In this document: positions 5,185 to 5,377 of the stretch, in pieces
Layout: every line of letters begins with the position of its first letter
Position numbering within the stretch: the first letter of the stretch is position 1
Origin: Myxococcales bacterium
GTDB lineage: Bacteria > Myxococcota > Polyangia > Fen-1088
Reading direction: 5' to 3'
Assembly: GCA_003159055.1 (NCBI GenBank)
Contig: PMLH01000381.1
Span: 1 to 5,377, forward strand
Length of the DNA stretch: 5,377 bases
Notes under the pieces: generated by a model
Databases searched by the model: none
Told to the model about the DNA's origin: nothing
What the model saw: the letters and a program-made list of their open reading frames with translations, nothing else
Program-made: the position numbers and the translations under genes

Positions 5185-5377
5185 TCAACTGATCCCAAAG
5201 ACTTTGCGAGCGTCGGCGACCTTGCCGGTGACGGCCGCGGCGGCGACCATGAGCGGGCTCATGAGCAGGGTTCGTCCCTGCGGCGATCCCTGACGGCCCT
5301 TGAAATTGCGGTTCGAGGACGAGGCGCAGATTTCGCGCCCCTGCAGCTTGTCCGGATTCATCGCCAGGCACATCGAG
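5185..5377 (-). CDS. leuC: 3-isopropylmalate dehydratase large subunit, C-terminal end only
   Basis: This is the last 63 or so codons of LeuC, cut by the right edge of the window. LeuC carries the [4Fe-4S] cluster of isopropylmalate isomerase and pairs with LeuD. The visible part begins [11 protein letters not shown], where the Cys is the last of the three cluster ligands (the preceding ligand, in the family pattern GCSMC, would be just off the window). It continues with the family signatures [15 protein letters not shown] and [19 protein letters not shown] and stops at TGA (5187-5185). The gene is intact as far as seen. It lies 92 bases upstream of leuD on the same strand, the standard leuC-leuD order. 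Confidence 0.95.
   Translation of the reverse strand, partial: SMCLAMNPDKLQGREICASSSNRNFKGRQGSPQGRTLLMSPLMVAAAAVTGKVADARKVFGIS

Noticed and set aside
4484..5371. Longer leuD start, giving 295 residues
   Set aside because: The added part is leuC read in another frame plus the intergenic hairpins; the AAGGAG six bases before the ATG at 5092 and the family length support the short form.

Overview
This is a GC-rich window whose protein content points to a Myxococcota (myxobacterial or wider deltaproteobacterial) chromosome. The evidence is the character of the first gene (an alpha-helical domain, a Pro/Ala linker and a small C-terminal domain, resembling families I associate from memory with myxobacteria), the Pro/Met/Ala-rich outer-membrane protein, and the LeuC/LeuD sequences. 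The placement is a judgement from sequence style; no search was run. I see no tRNA, rRNA, CRISPR array, insertion sequence or integrase.

Layout. Positions 1-272 hold no gene I can defend: two strong hairpins near the left edge (23-68), a nested inverted repeat (132-182) and a possible promoter (244-272). A plus-strand gene pair follows: a 285-residue protein of unknown function (273-1130) and a complete 787-residue HelD-type superfamily 1 helicase/RNA-polymerase-recycling ATPase (1127-3490). Their stop and start codons overlap as ATGA, so the two are almost certainly cotranscribed and translationally coupled. Just before the junction is a G-G-G-A-A-A-A slippery heptamer in the right register, a 6-base spacer and a GC-rich hairpin. 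A -1 slip there would carry ribosomes directly into the helicase frame.

A hairpin terminator (3503-3537) separates this pair from genes on the minus strand. In transcription order (right to left) these are the 3' end of leuC (5185-5377), leuD (4484-5092) and a secreted or outer-membrane beta-barrel protein (3561-4304). LeuC and LeuD form isopropylmalate isomerase of leucine biosynthesis. The 97-base leuC-leuD gap carries two near-perfect hairpins. The barrel gene has its own ribosome-binding site and a plausible promoter, so it need not depend on the leu transcript; the terminator at 3503-3537 is oriented to end its message.

The most interesting part is the coupled pair of the unknown protein and HelD: a candidate RNA-polymerase-associated two-component unit, possibly with a frameshift fusion product. 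The leu genes are ordinary metabolism.
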